Source of the DNA: Undaria pinnatifida
Taxonomy: Eukaryota > Sar > Phaeophyceae > Laminariales > Alariaceae
NCBI GenBank assembly: GCA_012845835.1
Contig: JABAKD010000028.1
Coordinates: 9,951,689-10,015,688, forward strand
DNA length: 64,000 bases
Reading direction: 5' to 3'
The position numbers and the translations under genes were made by a program. Each line of letters starts with the position of its first letter. The stretch's first letter is position 1. Under the pieces are notes generated by a model. The model was not told the DNA's origin and did not search any database. It was given only the letters and a program-made list of their open reading frames with translations. Below are positions 52,331 through 63,793 of the stretch, one piece after another.

Positions 52331-52849
52331 CTGCATGCTAAATTCAGATGCCCCATACTTCAAAGAAAATCTATGAGGTGGGTGGGAGCAAACTATACGT
52401 CGAGATACACACATACACATAACACATAGAAATTATATATGACAAAAGATTGTCGTGGTTGCCCCAAGATCGCTCGACGAGTGGAAGTCATGGCAGGCCT
52501 TGCTGGCTTTAGTTGTGGCCGTCTAACTTCAAATTTCTATCTGTTCATCATGTCGAATAGTTGTAGTTTTAGACTCCAAGTGCTTGAAAAGGTTATGTCA
52601 GCCGACAGCAAGATGGGCTGTGTCGTCGCTTACTTAATAGGCTACCAGGTATTGTCCAGGGCGTTCAATTATATCGTCGTAGCTCGTAAAGGGGCCTGCT
52701 CATTGCTTACTATCAGCCGTGTGATCGGTAATTGATGTCGCCTTTGCTTGGTACACCGTGCACCTAAAGCTTGCTACGATAGCGGTATCGCACCAGTAGT
52801 AGAATTTCTGGGCCATTTGTTTTTCGAGCGACGGAGTTCCTTACTATAC
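52331..52849. other. no gene recognised
   Basis: A 98-residue plus-strand frame (52,439-52,735) has no motif I recognise. Confidence 0.5.
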
Positions 52850-53430
52850 TAGAAATAAGGGATGTTTCAGGCACAGGGCACCCTTTACAGGTCTCTCTAC
52901 TAGGCAGGCTCCACGTTGGTCACTCACTCGTACTAGATCAGATCTTGTATGTGTTCCACACACGCCACGGACGAGCTGAACGCGTGCAATTCCTCGAATC
53001 AAAGGCACCATCCCCTTTTTCCTATGCATACGCACATACACTTCAAAGGCACGTGAAACCCCTTTTTATCATTTCAGTATTTAGACCTCACGCCTTCTTA
53101 CGCTTCCAGGGCATTACCATATCACTAGCCCACCCTGATGAGCTGTATATATATGCAGAAACATGAAAGATTTGGGGAAGCACCGGTGCCACGGTCTAGA
53201 ACATGACTCCAAGATGCGGCTCTTCAAAACCTTCTCCCACACCTCTACACCCTTCGAGGCCACGAAGCCTCAGGATAAATGGTACAGCAGGAAACCACTA
53301 GCGAATAACCGAAAACGAGAAAAGGGGTACAGAACACTCCAGCGAAAGGCGGGATCAACAGGTGCGAGAGCTATCACTTCCGCAGATTAGCGAGGGGAAT
53401 GGGGCTAGAGAAAAGTAAAAACGGCAACTA
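52850..53430 (-). repeat. 3' LTR of element 5
   Basis: Reverse complement of the 5.1 kb LTR type: GCGGAAGTGATAGCTCTCGC, TGTTGATCCCGCCTTTCGCT, CTCATCAGGGTGGGCTAGTG and the tail GAGTGAGTGACCAACGTGGA. Confidence 0.82.
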
Positions 53431-53439
53431 TACGGAAAA

Positions 53440-54290
53440 ACTGCGGTCGCAACAGCGACGACAGGCTCAAGTGCAGCGGTGGCTACGCTCGCCACCGCAG
53501 CAGCGCCCGCAGCCACTTCTGCAGCTGCTTGGCGCCTGAAGCGACGAACGCTCCGCGCCGAGGGCTCGCGTAGAGGGGGGGCAGTCTCGAGAACTAAAAA
53601 CGTACTATTAATAGAGCCTTCAATACTATTTGTATGTGGTACTGAATGGCAAGTGGTCGCAGCAGCACCCTCAAAATAATTCAAAGCAAGTCCCGTACTA
53701 TTCTGTCCGAGCGGAGAAAAAATTATCTCATCATTGTAATCTAAGCTGTATGCAACAGAGGTTGTGCGGGTATTCGCTGCAGCCATGGGGGGGGGGGGGA
53801 CTCCCCGAGAGCAGGCCCTCGAGCCTCCCTGCAAGGGCCAGCCCCGACCATACCTCTACCAGGAGCGGCACTGTGGTGGGTGGGGGTATGCCTCGGCAGA
53901 ATCTGTGCTCGTGTGGCTCGTATGGCTTGGTTACGCATCGACTTGTGTACAAAATTCGCATCCGAACCAGGGCCGAGGCCAAGGCCATCTGCCAAGCAAA
54001 AGGGTGTGCATGAGGGGCAACGCTACCTCAGCGGTGCTGGGTAGTGCCAGGGACAGAGGCATGGCTGGTGGCTGGAGCGGCAACGGTACACCAGCAGGCC
54101 TGGGTAGGGCTCGGGATAGAGGTGTGGCTGGCGGCTTCGATGCAGAGAAGGTGGCCGTTGGTGTTGTCTGTTGGGCATGTGCGCATGTTGCCCAAAATAT
54201 TTAGCCTCGTCAGAGAAGCGGCCCTCGCGAAAGTGGTCGATGAGGGGGGGCTCGCTTGCACCGGCTGTGAGCTGGTCTAGGGCAAAGGGT
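53440..54290 (-). pseudogene. gag-like region (element 5)
   Basis: From about 54,280 down: DQLTAGASEPPLIDHFREG, then FGQHAHMPNRQHQRPP; further on GRGMVGAGPCREARGPALGE and, in another frame, the stretch EGSINSTFLVLETAPPLREP and AAAVASVATAALEPVVAVAT. The first and last parts align with 26,203-26,830 of element 3, including a noncoding-level match around TCTCGAGACT. Several frame changes and stops are present. The region ends abruptly at the LTR. Confidence 0.65.
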
Positions 54291-54484
54291 TTTATCCTGG
54301 GTCGCTCTGCTCATCTCAGAGGGGCGTGGGGAGCTCGCGCCAGGGTGGTTCATCAGTGGGGGTGAAAGAAACACGAGAGCTAATCGCGCACTCTACTCAT
54401 AAGTCGGAGCAATGAGTAACGCAAACGAAAGAAAAAACTGCCAAGAGAGCACATCCAGATTTCGACGACGTCATGTATAATAAG

Positions 54485-54715
54485 ATTGCGGGCTGTTACA
54501 GACACAGGCCACTCTTTGCAGGTCTCTGTACTAGGCAGGCTCCACGTTGGTCACTCACTTGTACTAGATCAGCTCTTGTACTAGTTGCGCACACTCCACG
54601 GACGAACTGAACGCGTGCGATTCTGCGAAGCAAAGTCATGTGAAACCCCTTTTAAATATTTGAAGTACCTAGATATTCCGCCTTCTTAGGCTTCCAGAGC
54701 AATACCATAACATTC
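54485..54715 (-). repeat. 5' LTR of element 5, truncated
   Basis: It carries the R/U5 end only: GGTTTCACATGACTTTGCTT, GCGTTCAGTTCGTCCGTGGA, CAAGTGAGTGACCAACGTGG and TGTCTGTAACAGCCCGCAAT. Confidence 0.8.
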
Positions 54716-55614
54716 TCAACTCAGGAACTACTACATTACAGAGGTACTCAAAGCCAGAGTCACTGATTTTTTTTAAACTACGTTTCGGTGCATACCTAGG
54801 CCATGGAATTGCTCATCGGTTGTACTTTTTTCATTTGATCACAGGCAGTTTTGGGAGTCGGTATGGACATCCCCAAATATAAATGAGGATATCAGAAAAT
54901 TATCAAGTTGGGGTGTGCCCTTTTCCCAGCACGCGTGAAGTGCCGAATGTTTGCGGGGTCGTGTTTTTCGGGCGGCGGTCGACGCTTCTTTTATTGGTCG
55001 TGACTACATGTTTACGGTGTCAAACGAAAACAAGATGTGTTTTCGTCGGTACCGGCCCCCCGATGAGACACCGAGATGTAAGGGGTGCTGGTTTTAGGCT
55101 AGATTTCTTTTTTGAGAGAGCACGTGTCCTACACTAGTGCCTGTAATAATTCGAATCTAACAGCTATCGAAAGTAAAGTTTGCCGTAATTTGTAGGCTAA
55201 GTTGGTTATGGGGCTCTTTCTTATGAGATGGCCGGTAATGTACAGCTACTAGGAGAGCGTCGTGGGCCCGAGAGCGTGGGAGAGGAAAACTAAGGGAAGG
55301 TAATTGACTGTTAACAGTTTCGGGAATGGCGGTAAACCCCAAGTAAGGAAAACGAGGGGGGGCGGCGAGTGGACACCTGGATCACACGACAACATGTTCA
55401 GAGTATAGAACGTTGCTGGGCATGAGGATCCCTCAAGCTGGGCTGGGGCAGACAGTGTTCGCCACCACCATATGCTATACCGGTGTGGTATAATGTAATC
55501 CGTTAAACAATGGTAGTGCTGTCAATGGAAACAAATGGTCCGCCTGCCCGCACCCTAGTGGCATCTATTATCAGGAGCGCTTCCTAATTTCGTATTCGCC
55601 ACGTGACACAGACA
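54716..55614. other. no gene recognised
   Basis: An 84-residue plus-strand frame at 54,883-55,137 has no recognisable motif. Confidence 0.5.
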
Positions 55615-55717
55615 GTAATACGCGCGATTGAAGTATCACACACGGCTTGCGAAGATGAGTTTCGACGAAATCCTCGATCTCACAGCTGGAGTGTACTTCT
55701 AGTATATTTTATAATAA
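55615..55717 (-). repeat. R1 head, reverse orientation
   Basis: It carries TACGCGCGATTGAAGTATCA, GATGAGTTTCGACGAAATCC and TCTCACAGCTGGAGTGTACT. Confidence 0.85.
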
Positions 55718-55957
55718 TACGAGAGAACACCCGCTTTGCATAACTATTGCCAGATCTCGTCTGCGCCGATTGCTCCCTCGCCTTGGTGTTCACTCAACAA
55801 GGGACCACGGGATGAATTTGGTTGTGTGTCTCGTCGATTTCGTATAATAACAGAAGAAAACAGGGTTGTTCTTGTTTGAAACAATTATGCGTGTCGAGGC
55901 TATTGTCTCTGTTCAATGAGAGCTGCGGGCGCGGCCTTCTACATTATTTGCTTTTTT
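55718..55957. other. no gene recognised
   Basis: A spacer before the palindrome array. Confidence 0.5.
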
Positions 55958-57390
55958 CTCGTGGAAGTTGATGGAAACGGAAGCTTCCACGATTCCATGA
56001 AAGCTTCTAGTGGAAACTTCAAGTTTCCACTACGTCCATAGAAGTTTCCATTACTTCCACATAACAAGCAGCTTCCATGGGAACTTCCGTCGTCTCCCGT
56101 GGAAGCTTTCGTTGAAAAGTGATGGAAACTTCCGTAGAAGGAAGCTTCCGTTGAAAAGTGGTGGAAACTCCCGTAAAAGCTTCCACGGAATTTCCATGGA
56201 AAATCCCAATACTCCAATGTAAGCTGTTTGCATGGAACCTTCCACTACGTCCTTCCATGGAAGTGTAATACTTCCATATATTTCTCTCAGAGCATCCATT
56301 GCAGTAACCGAAGCACCCATAGAAAAACATCCCTCTGAGGGAAAGGAAGCTTCCATAGGACTGTCATCGAAGTTTTCAAGGAAGTGCTGGAATCTTCCAT
56401 GAAACCGGCTTCCTTGCACATGGTGAAAAAAACTTCCACGGGAGTGGAAGCTGGTGCAAGTGTAATCGGCGATAGAGGCACCTGATGACGCTGAAAGTCG
56501 TTCGACTTTCATGAAAGTACTGGAAACTTCCATTGAAGCTGTTGAGGATGATAGGTGTTTTAGACTACCACCTACCTAGGCAATGTTCAGTAGCATTGAC
56601 TGGTTCATTGCTGTACTCGTAGTCGTAGCAGAACTAGAAAGTAACATATGAGCGTTACAGCTGAAACGGAACTTTCTTGAAGGAAATGGAAGATATTCTA
56701 GAAAAGTGGCGGGATTGCCACCTGTTCGACTAATAATGCTGTAGACTATAGTTCGAGGTCATATCGTACCAGGTAGTCGAGTTCTCGAAATCAGAGGCTT
56801 CTGGAAGGAGTAGTGCTCTTGACGCTGAGACGGATGACGCGGGTGGCCCCACCCCATTCACTCCTCTCTCTCCTCTCATCCTCCTACTCGTCCTCGTCAG
56901 TTTTCAGTGTCCCCTGAACTCTGGACACAGCAGTCCGTTGTTCTCAGGTGTTTATTTTCTTGGCAAAAATCGCCCTATAAAGCATCAACATATTTCTGCC
57001 TCATGCATCTATCTTGCACGCTCCTTCGGTAAGCTTAATTGCTGCCAGCGCCAGCCTCTGCGACCACGCCAGGTCGCATCGTCACGTACTCCAATGGATG
57101 CATTTAGGGTTCGGGATAGGGTCAAGTGTACGCCAGCTTCTAGTTAGTGGAATTTTCCACTACTGCAACCTTTCTTTACTTCCACAAAACCAGCTTCCAT
57201 GGGAGCTTACATCGTCTTCCGTGGAAGCTTCCGTTGAATTAGTGGAAACTTCCGTGGAATTTCCGTAGAAGCTTCCAAGGGAATTTCCATAGAAATTTTA
57301 CTACTTCCATGTATTATGATGTTTCCATGAAAACTTGCAACTGCTCCCTTTCATGGAAGTGTAATACTTCCATGTACTTCTCTCCAGACT
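55958..57390. repeat. palindrome array built on TGGAAGCTTCCA
   Basis: Dozens of short self-complementary words derived from GGAAGCTTCC, TCCATGGAA and GAAACTTCC, densest at 55,960-56,540 and again at 57,145-57,390. Because the words are palindromic, both strands show similar open frames (Met-Glu-Ala-Ser-type on one, Phe-His-Gly-Ser-type on the other). No protein is called. A stretch at about 56,560-57,140 is less repetitive. Confidence 0.88.
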
Positions 57391-57829
57391 TCCAAGAAAG
57401 TAGAGAGCGTCGGTGTAGAGAGCGCACAGGAGAGCTCGTACAGACCCACCCCACCTAGTTTTTGCTTCCGCTTGTAGTGCATGTTGTCATCGTGGCCGTT
57501 GACCACGTCTACGTCTGCCCCACTTGGTTCTTTCGGGGGAGATAAACTACTTGCCGCCACTCGGGTCTGGCGGCGTATCTAACGGTGATCCATTCTGGAG
57601 GTTACTAAATGCATCTGGCGGTAATCATTACGAAGATCTGTATCTCCTATGTTCACTCTCCACAGAGACTGCACCGGTGTGTTTGCATGTGTGAGCGAGC
57701 GTGGTGCTGTCGACACAGAACGGGTGTGTGAGTGAGTACGTGTGTTTGTGTCGTGTCTGTGTGTGACGCGGCGGGACGTGGGACGTCAGTTCATAATGTA
57801 GGACATACCCGACATCGCCCTCTCGGGTG
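57391..57829. other. no gene recognised
   Basis: It contains a short GTGT-rich piece at about 57,720-57,765. Confidence 0.5.
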
Positions 57830-57915
57830 AAACACGTATACATATAATACCCGTACGTAGCTGTACCCCGGGTATATCTACAAAAGTATACCCCGTACCC
57901 CGGGGATTGAGTCAT
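57830..57915. repeat. repeat G (TACCCCGGGTAT-type), copy 1
   Basis: It shares GTGAAACACSTATACATAT, ACCCCGGGTAT and CGTACCCCGGG with 58,752-58,825. Confidence 0.7.
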
Positions 57916-57962
57916 CCCACGGTATGGGTTGCACGTTTTGAGCCAAACCGTTTGTGGTAACG

Positions 57963-58096
57963 TCAATGTTAATGTTAATGTCAGTGTTAGTGGTAATGTT
58001 AATGTTAATGTCAGTGTTAGTGTTAATGTTAATGTTAATGTTAATGTTAATGTTAATGTTAATGTTAATGTTAATGTTAATGTTAATGTTAATGTT
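57963..58096 (+). repeat. (TTAATG)n hexanucleotide array
   Basis: About 13 pure AATGTT units at the right, preceded by two copies of a higher-order unit with TCAGTGTTAGTG interruptions. It is not a telomere motif. Confidence 0.95.
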
Positions 58097-58289
58097 ACGG
58101 TTGAGCTCCAGTGAGGAACTAACGGTTAGTCCAATAATATTCAAGAGTATAATTCGTGTCAGGGCTAGGGAATAGATGTTTGGTCGGTTTGCGCGAACGA
58201 ATGTTTTCAAAGTCCTATTTCGGGTGATGATGATATCGAGCTCCTCATGTTAGGAGCTCGGAAACCTTTCTGCTGCCCCCTGCGATGGG

Positions 58290-58422
58290 ATGGCCCTATT
58301 CTTCAACGGAATCTCACGACGGGTATGATTATAGGGGCGTACAAACCTCACAGGAGTTACGAATACGGCATTGTTTTCTTACAGAACCCACAGAACCCAC
58401 AGAATGAATGAACCTGGGGTAG
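58290..58422 (+). repeat. repeat G, partial copy left of the MITE
   Basis: It shares GGAATCTCACG-CGGGTATGATTATA and GAATACGGCATTGTTTTCTTACAGAACCCAC-type sequence with 58,840-58,925. Confidence 0.7.
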
Positions 58423-58694
58423 ACCAGTGCCACGCTGGGGGGCGGTAACCCCCGTTTTCATTGCTGAAGTTTTGCCACTCGCACGAGTGACTGTTTATCT
58501 CACGGGAAAAAAAGGGTCTTTGCGATTTTGTTGGTGCAGCGCAGATTGCCATTCCATTGCCGGTTCATACCTAAAAGCTAAAAAACACACGTAAAGCTTA
58601 TGGCCACAAAGGGAACGGAGCGTCACTTGCGCGAGTGACCCCGAGCCACGGCAAATAAATCTCACAAAAGCGATTCCCCTACCAAAGCCTTGGT
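58423..58694 (+). mobile_element. MITE-like element, copy 3
   Basis: Starts ACCAGTGCCACGCTGGGGGG, contains CCACTCGCACGAGTGACT and TCACTTGCGCGAGTGACC, and ends CCCCTACCAAAGCCTTGG. It lies inside repeat G. Edges are set by alignment to copy 2. The target duplication is unclear. Confidence 0.75.
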
Positions 58695-59040
58695 AGGTAT
58701 GACATTGTTTTCTTACAAGCCCCACGACGTACCCGACGTCGCCCTCCCGCGTGAAACACCTATACATATCGTACCCGTAGCTGAACCCCGGGTATTCCTT
58801 CAAACGTATACGCGTACCCCGGGCATTCTACAAAGGAATCTCACGCCGGGTATGATTATACGGGCGTACAGAACTTGCAGAAGTTTCGAATACGGCATTA
58901 TCTTCTTACATAACCCACAGAACTTCGGGTATGGCATTATGTTGTTACAGAACCAACAGAGATTCGGGTACGTTATTATTTTCTTCCGTAACCCAGAGAA
59001 GTTCCGGTTACCGGTATGAATCTCATACAGAACCTGTCGG
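58695..59040 (+). repeat. repeat G, copy 2, with a minisatellite of about 46 bp
   Basis: Three to four units of the type TTCGGGTATGGCATTATTTT-CTTACAGAACCCACAGA at 58,880-59,015. In one frame they encode repeats of FGYGIMLLQNQQR. Low-complexity origin is likely. Confidence 0.75.
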
Positions 59041-59119
59041 GTACGAGAAATACCATGGTAAATGCCCCAGGTACGCTTCTGTACGTACCCTATAGAATAC
59101 AATCTTGCGCTTACATCAC

Positions 59120-59625
59120 TCCATGGAACTGTGCATGTATTCATGGAAGTTGTCAGTACCAGCCGTACTTGCATGGAAGTTGTCAGTACCAGCCGTACTT
59201 GCATGGAAGCTTCCAGTACTTGCATGAACACGTTTTCCAGGACTTCCTTCCATGGAAGCTGTCGGAGCTTCCATGGAAGTGTGGAAGCTCCTACCGCATT
59301 CACGGAAGCTTCGGCGGAACTGGTTCAACGTTCCATGGACGTACATTGAAGCGATTCAAGCTGCCACGGAAGGTTCTATGAGGGTACACTAAATAGTATA
59401 ATCTGCTTCAATGAGAGCTTCAATTACTTCCGTGGGAAGTTCCACTACTTCAGCGGCAGCTTCCCCAAAATTCCATGGAAAAACACGAACGGAACCTTTC
59501 GCTAAAGCTTTCCTGACTTTCATGGAAGCTTCCATGGAAGCTTCCTCGGACGCTCCCACCCACGCTTCTGTCAAAGCTTCCATTACGTCTGTGGAAGCTC
59601 CCACAGAAGTTTCCACTAAGTACAT
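59120..59625. repeat. palindrome array, second block
   Basis: The same TGGAAGCTTCCA word family as at 56 kb. A tandem unit GCATGGAAGTTGTCAGTACC...GTACTT is present at 59,140-59,225. Confidence 0.88.
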
Positions 59626-59729
59626 TGTTCGGTATTCGATTGGGATCCGGTGGCAAATGGCAGCACAGGCTTGCGTTGGTAGTGGTCAAACTACCTTGCT
59701 GGCGCTTGGGACTCAAATACGATGTTTCA

Positions 59730-60259
59730 TGTTGATAGTGAGCGCTTGTGGGCAAGAAAGGTAGAAGGAGAAGGGAAAAACAAGAGGAAGAAAACAGGAA
59801 GAGTGAAAGGGGAGTGCGCTCTTGCCTTACCGTCTTCGACCAACTAAGCTCTACGGCCACATAAAATGTTACCCTACGGGTTGCTGCCTGATCTACAAAC
59901 AGCAACGTTCCCTGAGGCTTGCTCGTGGTCTACAGTACCTACAGCAATGTTCCTTGAGGTATGTTCTTTAAAGCTTAGCTAATTCAACGTCCCAATAGTC
60001 GACCGACATCTTATTCCCAGATCATTGCTTGTACTTACGTTGTTGCCCCCCATTGCTACCCATATATAATCACACCGCATTGCTCGTACATACTACCAGG
60101 TACTACAGGTAGGCCGACCGCATATCGCTGGCTACGATGCTTCTGCTTATTTAGGAGTAGTATCTTCCGCTGAGCATTGACCAGGTATACCGCTGTACTG
60201 TTGTAATCGCTACTGAACATTTGTCACGAGAATAGGCTGCTGCTGTCTACTTCTTAACA
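59730..60259 (-). repeat. probable Ty1/copia LTR
   Basis: Read on the minus strand it begins TGTTAAGAAG, immediately after a purine tract (CATTCAGGGGGAG at 60,272-60,260), and the proposed end is CTATCAACA at 59,730. The polypurine tract followed by TGTT is the classical copia 3' junction. The left edge rests on a short inverted match (TGTTGA/TGTTAA) and is less sure. Confidence 0.5.
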
Positions 60260-60273
60260 CTCCCCCTGAATGG
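60260..60273 (-). other. polypurine tract of a copia element
   Basis: The minus strand reads CCATTCAGGGGGAG and abuts the LTR start. It primes plus-strand DNA synthesis in such elements. Confidence 0.55.
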
Positions 60274-61019
60274 ACGTCGCGTCTGCGAAAAATGCTAATG
60301 TCGCAAACAAGCACTTCGTTGCATCCTTCCCTTGGCTTACCCCTTAAAGCTTGTGGCGGGAAATGTTGTCGCAACTGGCGTCCTCCTTCACTGTTGAGCT
60401 TGCCAACTCAACGCATGCTAATGCATGTATACGCGCTATCACTGTCGAAACTGATACTCTGAAAATCAACATGCCAAAGAACAACACATTCAGGCCCGTG
60501 CGTTGACGTCGGCAATGTGGATGAGGCAAGAGTCCTAATGTGTTTGAAAAAATACTTGTTGAGTTTGAATACCAGCAAGAGTCTGAATCACGAAATGTCA
60601 GTCAAGCGGCAGCTATGACCCATTTAACCATACCAAGTACGTCGCAAGGAATTTCTTTTGAAGAAAAACGTAACGGTTCAAAGTCTACCGTGTGCTACAA
60701 TGAACTCGAAAACTAGATAAACAATTTCCATAATAATGCCACACAAAATGTATGCCTTGCAGCGTTTCGTGTGTTGATGACCGCCCCCCGCAAATACGCT
60801 CTGTGTTCTAACTATTTTGGCCTAAGAAGCCACTGGTGAAGCTGATGAAGCTGATGAAGCTGAAATGACGAAGCAGGCGCAGCCGATGAAAAAGCCGATG
60901 AAAAATACTTGTCCGCCACTAGCTCTTCTGCAGTCCCTGATGTAGAAGCCTCTGCTGTATCCATCTCGGAATATATCCGTGCTGTTGTCAGATAGTCCCA
61001 TTGAAATTGTGGATGTTTG
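60274..61019. other. no gene recognised; probably copia 3' region
   Basis: It lies between the RNase H remnant and the polypurine tract. A GATGAAGCTGATGAAGCTGA repeat lies near 60,835-60,865. Confidence 0.45.
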
Positions 61020-61430
61020 TTCATGCCCTAAACTCCTTGATTAGCCTGATGAGGTAACGGTGACGATGCCTGTTTAGGAATTATGTCCCTAAACTGGGAT
61101 GTTGTCTTCGGTCGGCTCGTAGTGAAAGCTAACCTTGCGTCCCTGCACGATTTCGCGGATGTATAAACGCAGTAGAGCCACGCACTCAGCACGCGAGCTG
61201 GATGTGTGGTTCCCGGCCTTGTGCATGGCTGAAGTGTTCTCGATATGAAAAGGGAACGCACTTCAACGCCTTTCCGAACCGGGGCTAATCCATCATGCTA
61301 GCGACGACTATCTCTGTTATCGTTCGTGCTGCTGCGACAAGTTCTGCTTCCATGGACCGTGATTCCTTGAAGACTTGCCTTACAGCTCACTGGGTTGTTG
61401 CCTCATCTAGCATCCAAAAACGCGATTAGG
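61020..61430 (-). pseudogene. Ty1/copia RNase H remnant
   Basis: Three frames read in order on the minus strand: RSMEAELVAAARTITEIVVA (61,350-61,290), then HIENTSAMHKAGNHTSSSRA, ECVALLRLYIREIVQGRKVS and FHYEPTEDNI (61,247-61,100), then LNRHRHRYLIRLIKEFRA (61,075-61,022). This is the C-terminal part of copia pol: MEAE holds a catalytic Glu, EN is where the family has DN, and the final LIKEF tail is typical. Two frameshifts and stops make it inactive. Copia reverse transcriptase was not found upstream. Confidence 0.82.
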
Positions 61431-62285
61431 GTAAAATGAGCTTAATTAAGGACGAGAGAACTCTTACCTAACACCGACATTCCTACGTCCCCAATGAGGG
61501 CTCCCTCTTTACTAAGCCAAAGAGCAAGAAGAGTGCGATGACGAGGGCTATTGGGCTAGGTACCTGCCCTCTGAAATTGTCTCCAAACATGATCGCCTAT
61601 GAGGATGGGGATAAGGATCACATGAGCGTGCAATTCGTGACTATCGAGCGTGCGTCAGTTTTTTTTGCACTAGCCGAAACTATGATCGTGTTCAAGGTCA
61701 GTTGCACCGATGGGTCCAGATCCCTTGGAAAGCAAGGTACCCTGGATGTCAGCGTCCGCATGCGGCAAAGCCGATCAGCAGATCAACCGCAGTGGGTCCA
61801 GTCGTTGACATCCAGGTAAAACGATGTGCCGTCGGCGCGAGTGCTGGGGGACGCACGCATCTCCGGCAGTAGCTTTGGCCCACAGAGCCCATAATTTGCG
61901 AGGAATCCTCTCAAACATTAATTGTGCGAAAAATTGTCCAACAACTACTCTCGGTGGTAGCGGCCAGCTTCTGTGCTGTCCCCGGTCACTCGCAGTTTCG
62001 CGCAATGACCCTTTGAGCGTCAATAGTTCAATCGAACAAAGTCCCATGTCCTTAGAAATTCAGTTCTTGGGTCGGAAACCTGCTGCGACCGTCATTTCAG
62101 CGTGCATTCCCCCGAGGGGAGGTTAAGGATATCCTTGCCCTTCAGGACTTTCGTGTTAATGAACGCTGAGTCAGGGTCGCGATCTTCGTCATCTTCTCGT
62201 CTGAGCTCACATTAAAAAAATCCGAGTTGTTATCGTTTTTCGTGTAGTTACCGCTATTGTCAAGCTTGCGGCGCTTTCTCGTGTA
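61431..62285. other. unassigned, possibly further copia sequence
   Basis: Minus-strand frames are open at 62,047-61,775 but carry no motif I can name. Confidence 0.4.
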
Positions 62286-62440
62286 AGCAAGGGCGGAACG
62301 CAGAAGATGTGTGCTTGATCCTGGCTGTGACTAGTGATCGATAAGCACCTCGCTTTCGTGTATGCCGTTGCAAGAAGGCTTCAGCAACGGCGGAACGAAC
62401 GAAGAAGCGTGCTTGATCCTGTATATGGATAAGGATCGAC
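62286..62440. repeat. imperfect tandem duplication of about 97 bp
   Basis: Two copies of a GGCGGAACG...AGAAG-GTGCTTGATCCTG block start near 62,290 and 62,388. Confidence 0.65.
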
Positions 62441-63793
62441 TATTTTTCGTTTATGCATAAAGAACGTCTGTATTCGTACGCAATTCCCCGGCATTGCCAG
62501 CTTCCAACGCCCGTACCCGTACCGTGGTCTAACTGTGAAAAGCGGTGAAAACCTATTGCGCCTCTCACAATAGTAGTAGATATTCCGAATTAAACTCCTC
62601 AATGCGATTATTATATCGCAAATGTATCGCGATTGTGCCGGAGATGTACCTCTCGCGTTCGCACGAAACATTACAAATGGTGCCCTATGACCCTGAGAGG
62701 ACGAAGCCAATCATAATCGACCGCAGTTACAGAAGCGAGATCAGGGAGATATATCCTTGTTGCGGGATTTCTTTACGCCATACACATGGTTGAATGTTGC
62801 CTTCCTTATTAGTGACAGACGGTGTGGGAGTGAGTGTTGAAACTGCCGCGCCCTTGATCCGCGCTCTGACTTCTCGCTCCTGATTTTTTCATGCCGCTGT
62901 ACGATGCACACAACACGCACGTTCGTAATATGGTGTCCAGTCCGAGAATTGAGCTCGTTTTGTTTCATTTTATAATGGATAATAAACTGCTGTGTAATTA
63001 AATTGTTGATATGGAGCAAGGAGATCTCGTCCATGAGAAGGGGCCTGTGTTTTGGGTTCCTTGATGTACAGGAAGTTTCATGCGATATTCATCGATTTTT
63101 CCAAAATAACTCTTTTTGGCGCGTGTGGAGTAGTAGTCCTTGTTTTTCCCGAGCTCGGCATCGAATCGTCTTGTATTAGCGCAATCACGATTATAGTTGT
63201 TTCGACGTCCATGTGCTAATTTAGTTATTACGATAAGCGTGATTGGAACTGTTGTCTTCGATGAAGTAGGTGAAGGCTCGGTACTGCAACACGATAGAGT
63301 GCTAGAGTCAGTACGTATTACAGGTTTGAACTGACTGAGTTCATCGGTGGCACAAAGATATGGTTTTATATGTAGTGCATGCCATTAACACGTGCGTCAC
63401 CAACCCTCGTCGTCCTTATTCGATGTGCTCCTGCCGAAACACAACACCAGGCGATGGATAGATGAAGACGAAGAAAATATCTGTGAAGGTGTTAACAAAT
63501 TGATAGGATGAAGGAAGTGCCTGCCCGACTGCCCTTTAGAGCCAACTTGGCTCGGAACCGTACTGCAATACACTACGTTGTTGATGGTATAGCCACACTA
63601 CAGCAGTAGTTCAAGACATGAGTGAATGTGATACGCCAGGTGCCAGTTATCTGTTGGTATGCACGTTTCGTTTGTGGACATGCGGAAACGGTTGTGGCTT
63701 GCAAGAGAACAACACAGCTTGTGGCAGGTGTGAATTACATCGACGATAGTTTTTTTGTTTAGCGTGACGTAAATAAAGACCTACATAAATACC
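62441..63793. other. no gene recognised
   Basis: Mixed composition. No exon, RNA gene or repeat is supportable. Confidence 0.5.

Larger units (their letters stand above)
52850..54715 (-). mobile_element. gypsy element 5: LTR-gag-LTR deletion derivative
   Basis: Minus-strand order: a truncated 5' LTR (54,715-54,485), a leader and gag-like region (54,480-53,440), then a 3' LTR (53,430-52,850). Both LTRs carry the tail TGAGTGACCAACGTGGAGCC. There is no pol at all. The gag-like part is collinear with the start of element 3 gag. Such internally deleted elements can move only with proteins from autonomous relatives. Confidence 0.75.

Noticed and set aside
55958-56540. Overlapping Met-Glu-Ala-Ser and Phe-His-Gly-Ser frames
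   Set aside because: They arise from palindromic words and appear on both strands. No gene is called.
57963-58096. Interstitial telomere
   Set aside because: The unit is TTAATG, not a known telomere repeat such as TTTAGGG or TTAGGG.
58423-58700. A target duplication around MITE copy 3
   Set aside because: GGGGTAG and TTGGTAG agree at only five of seven positions and would need a different element end from copy 2.
58690-59019. A repeat protein with FGYG units
   Set aside because: The frame follows a minisatellite whose relatives lack a continuous frame, so coding is not supported.
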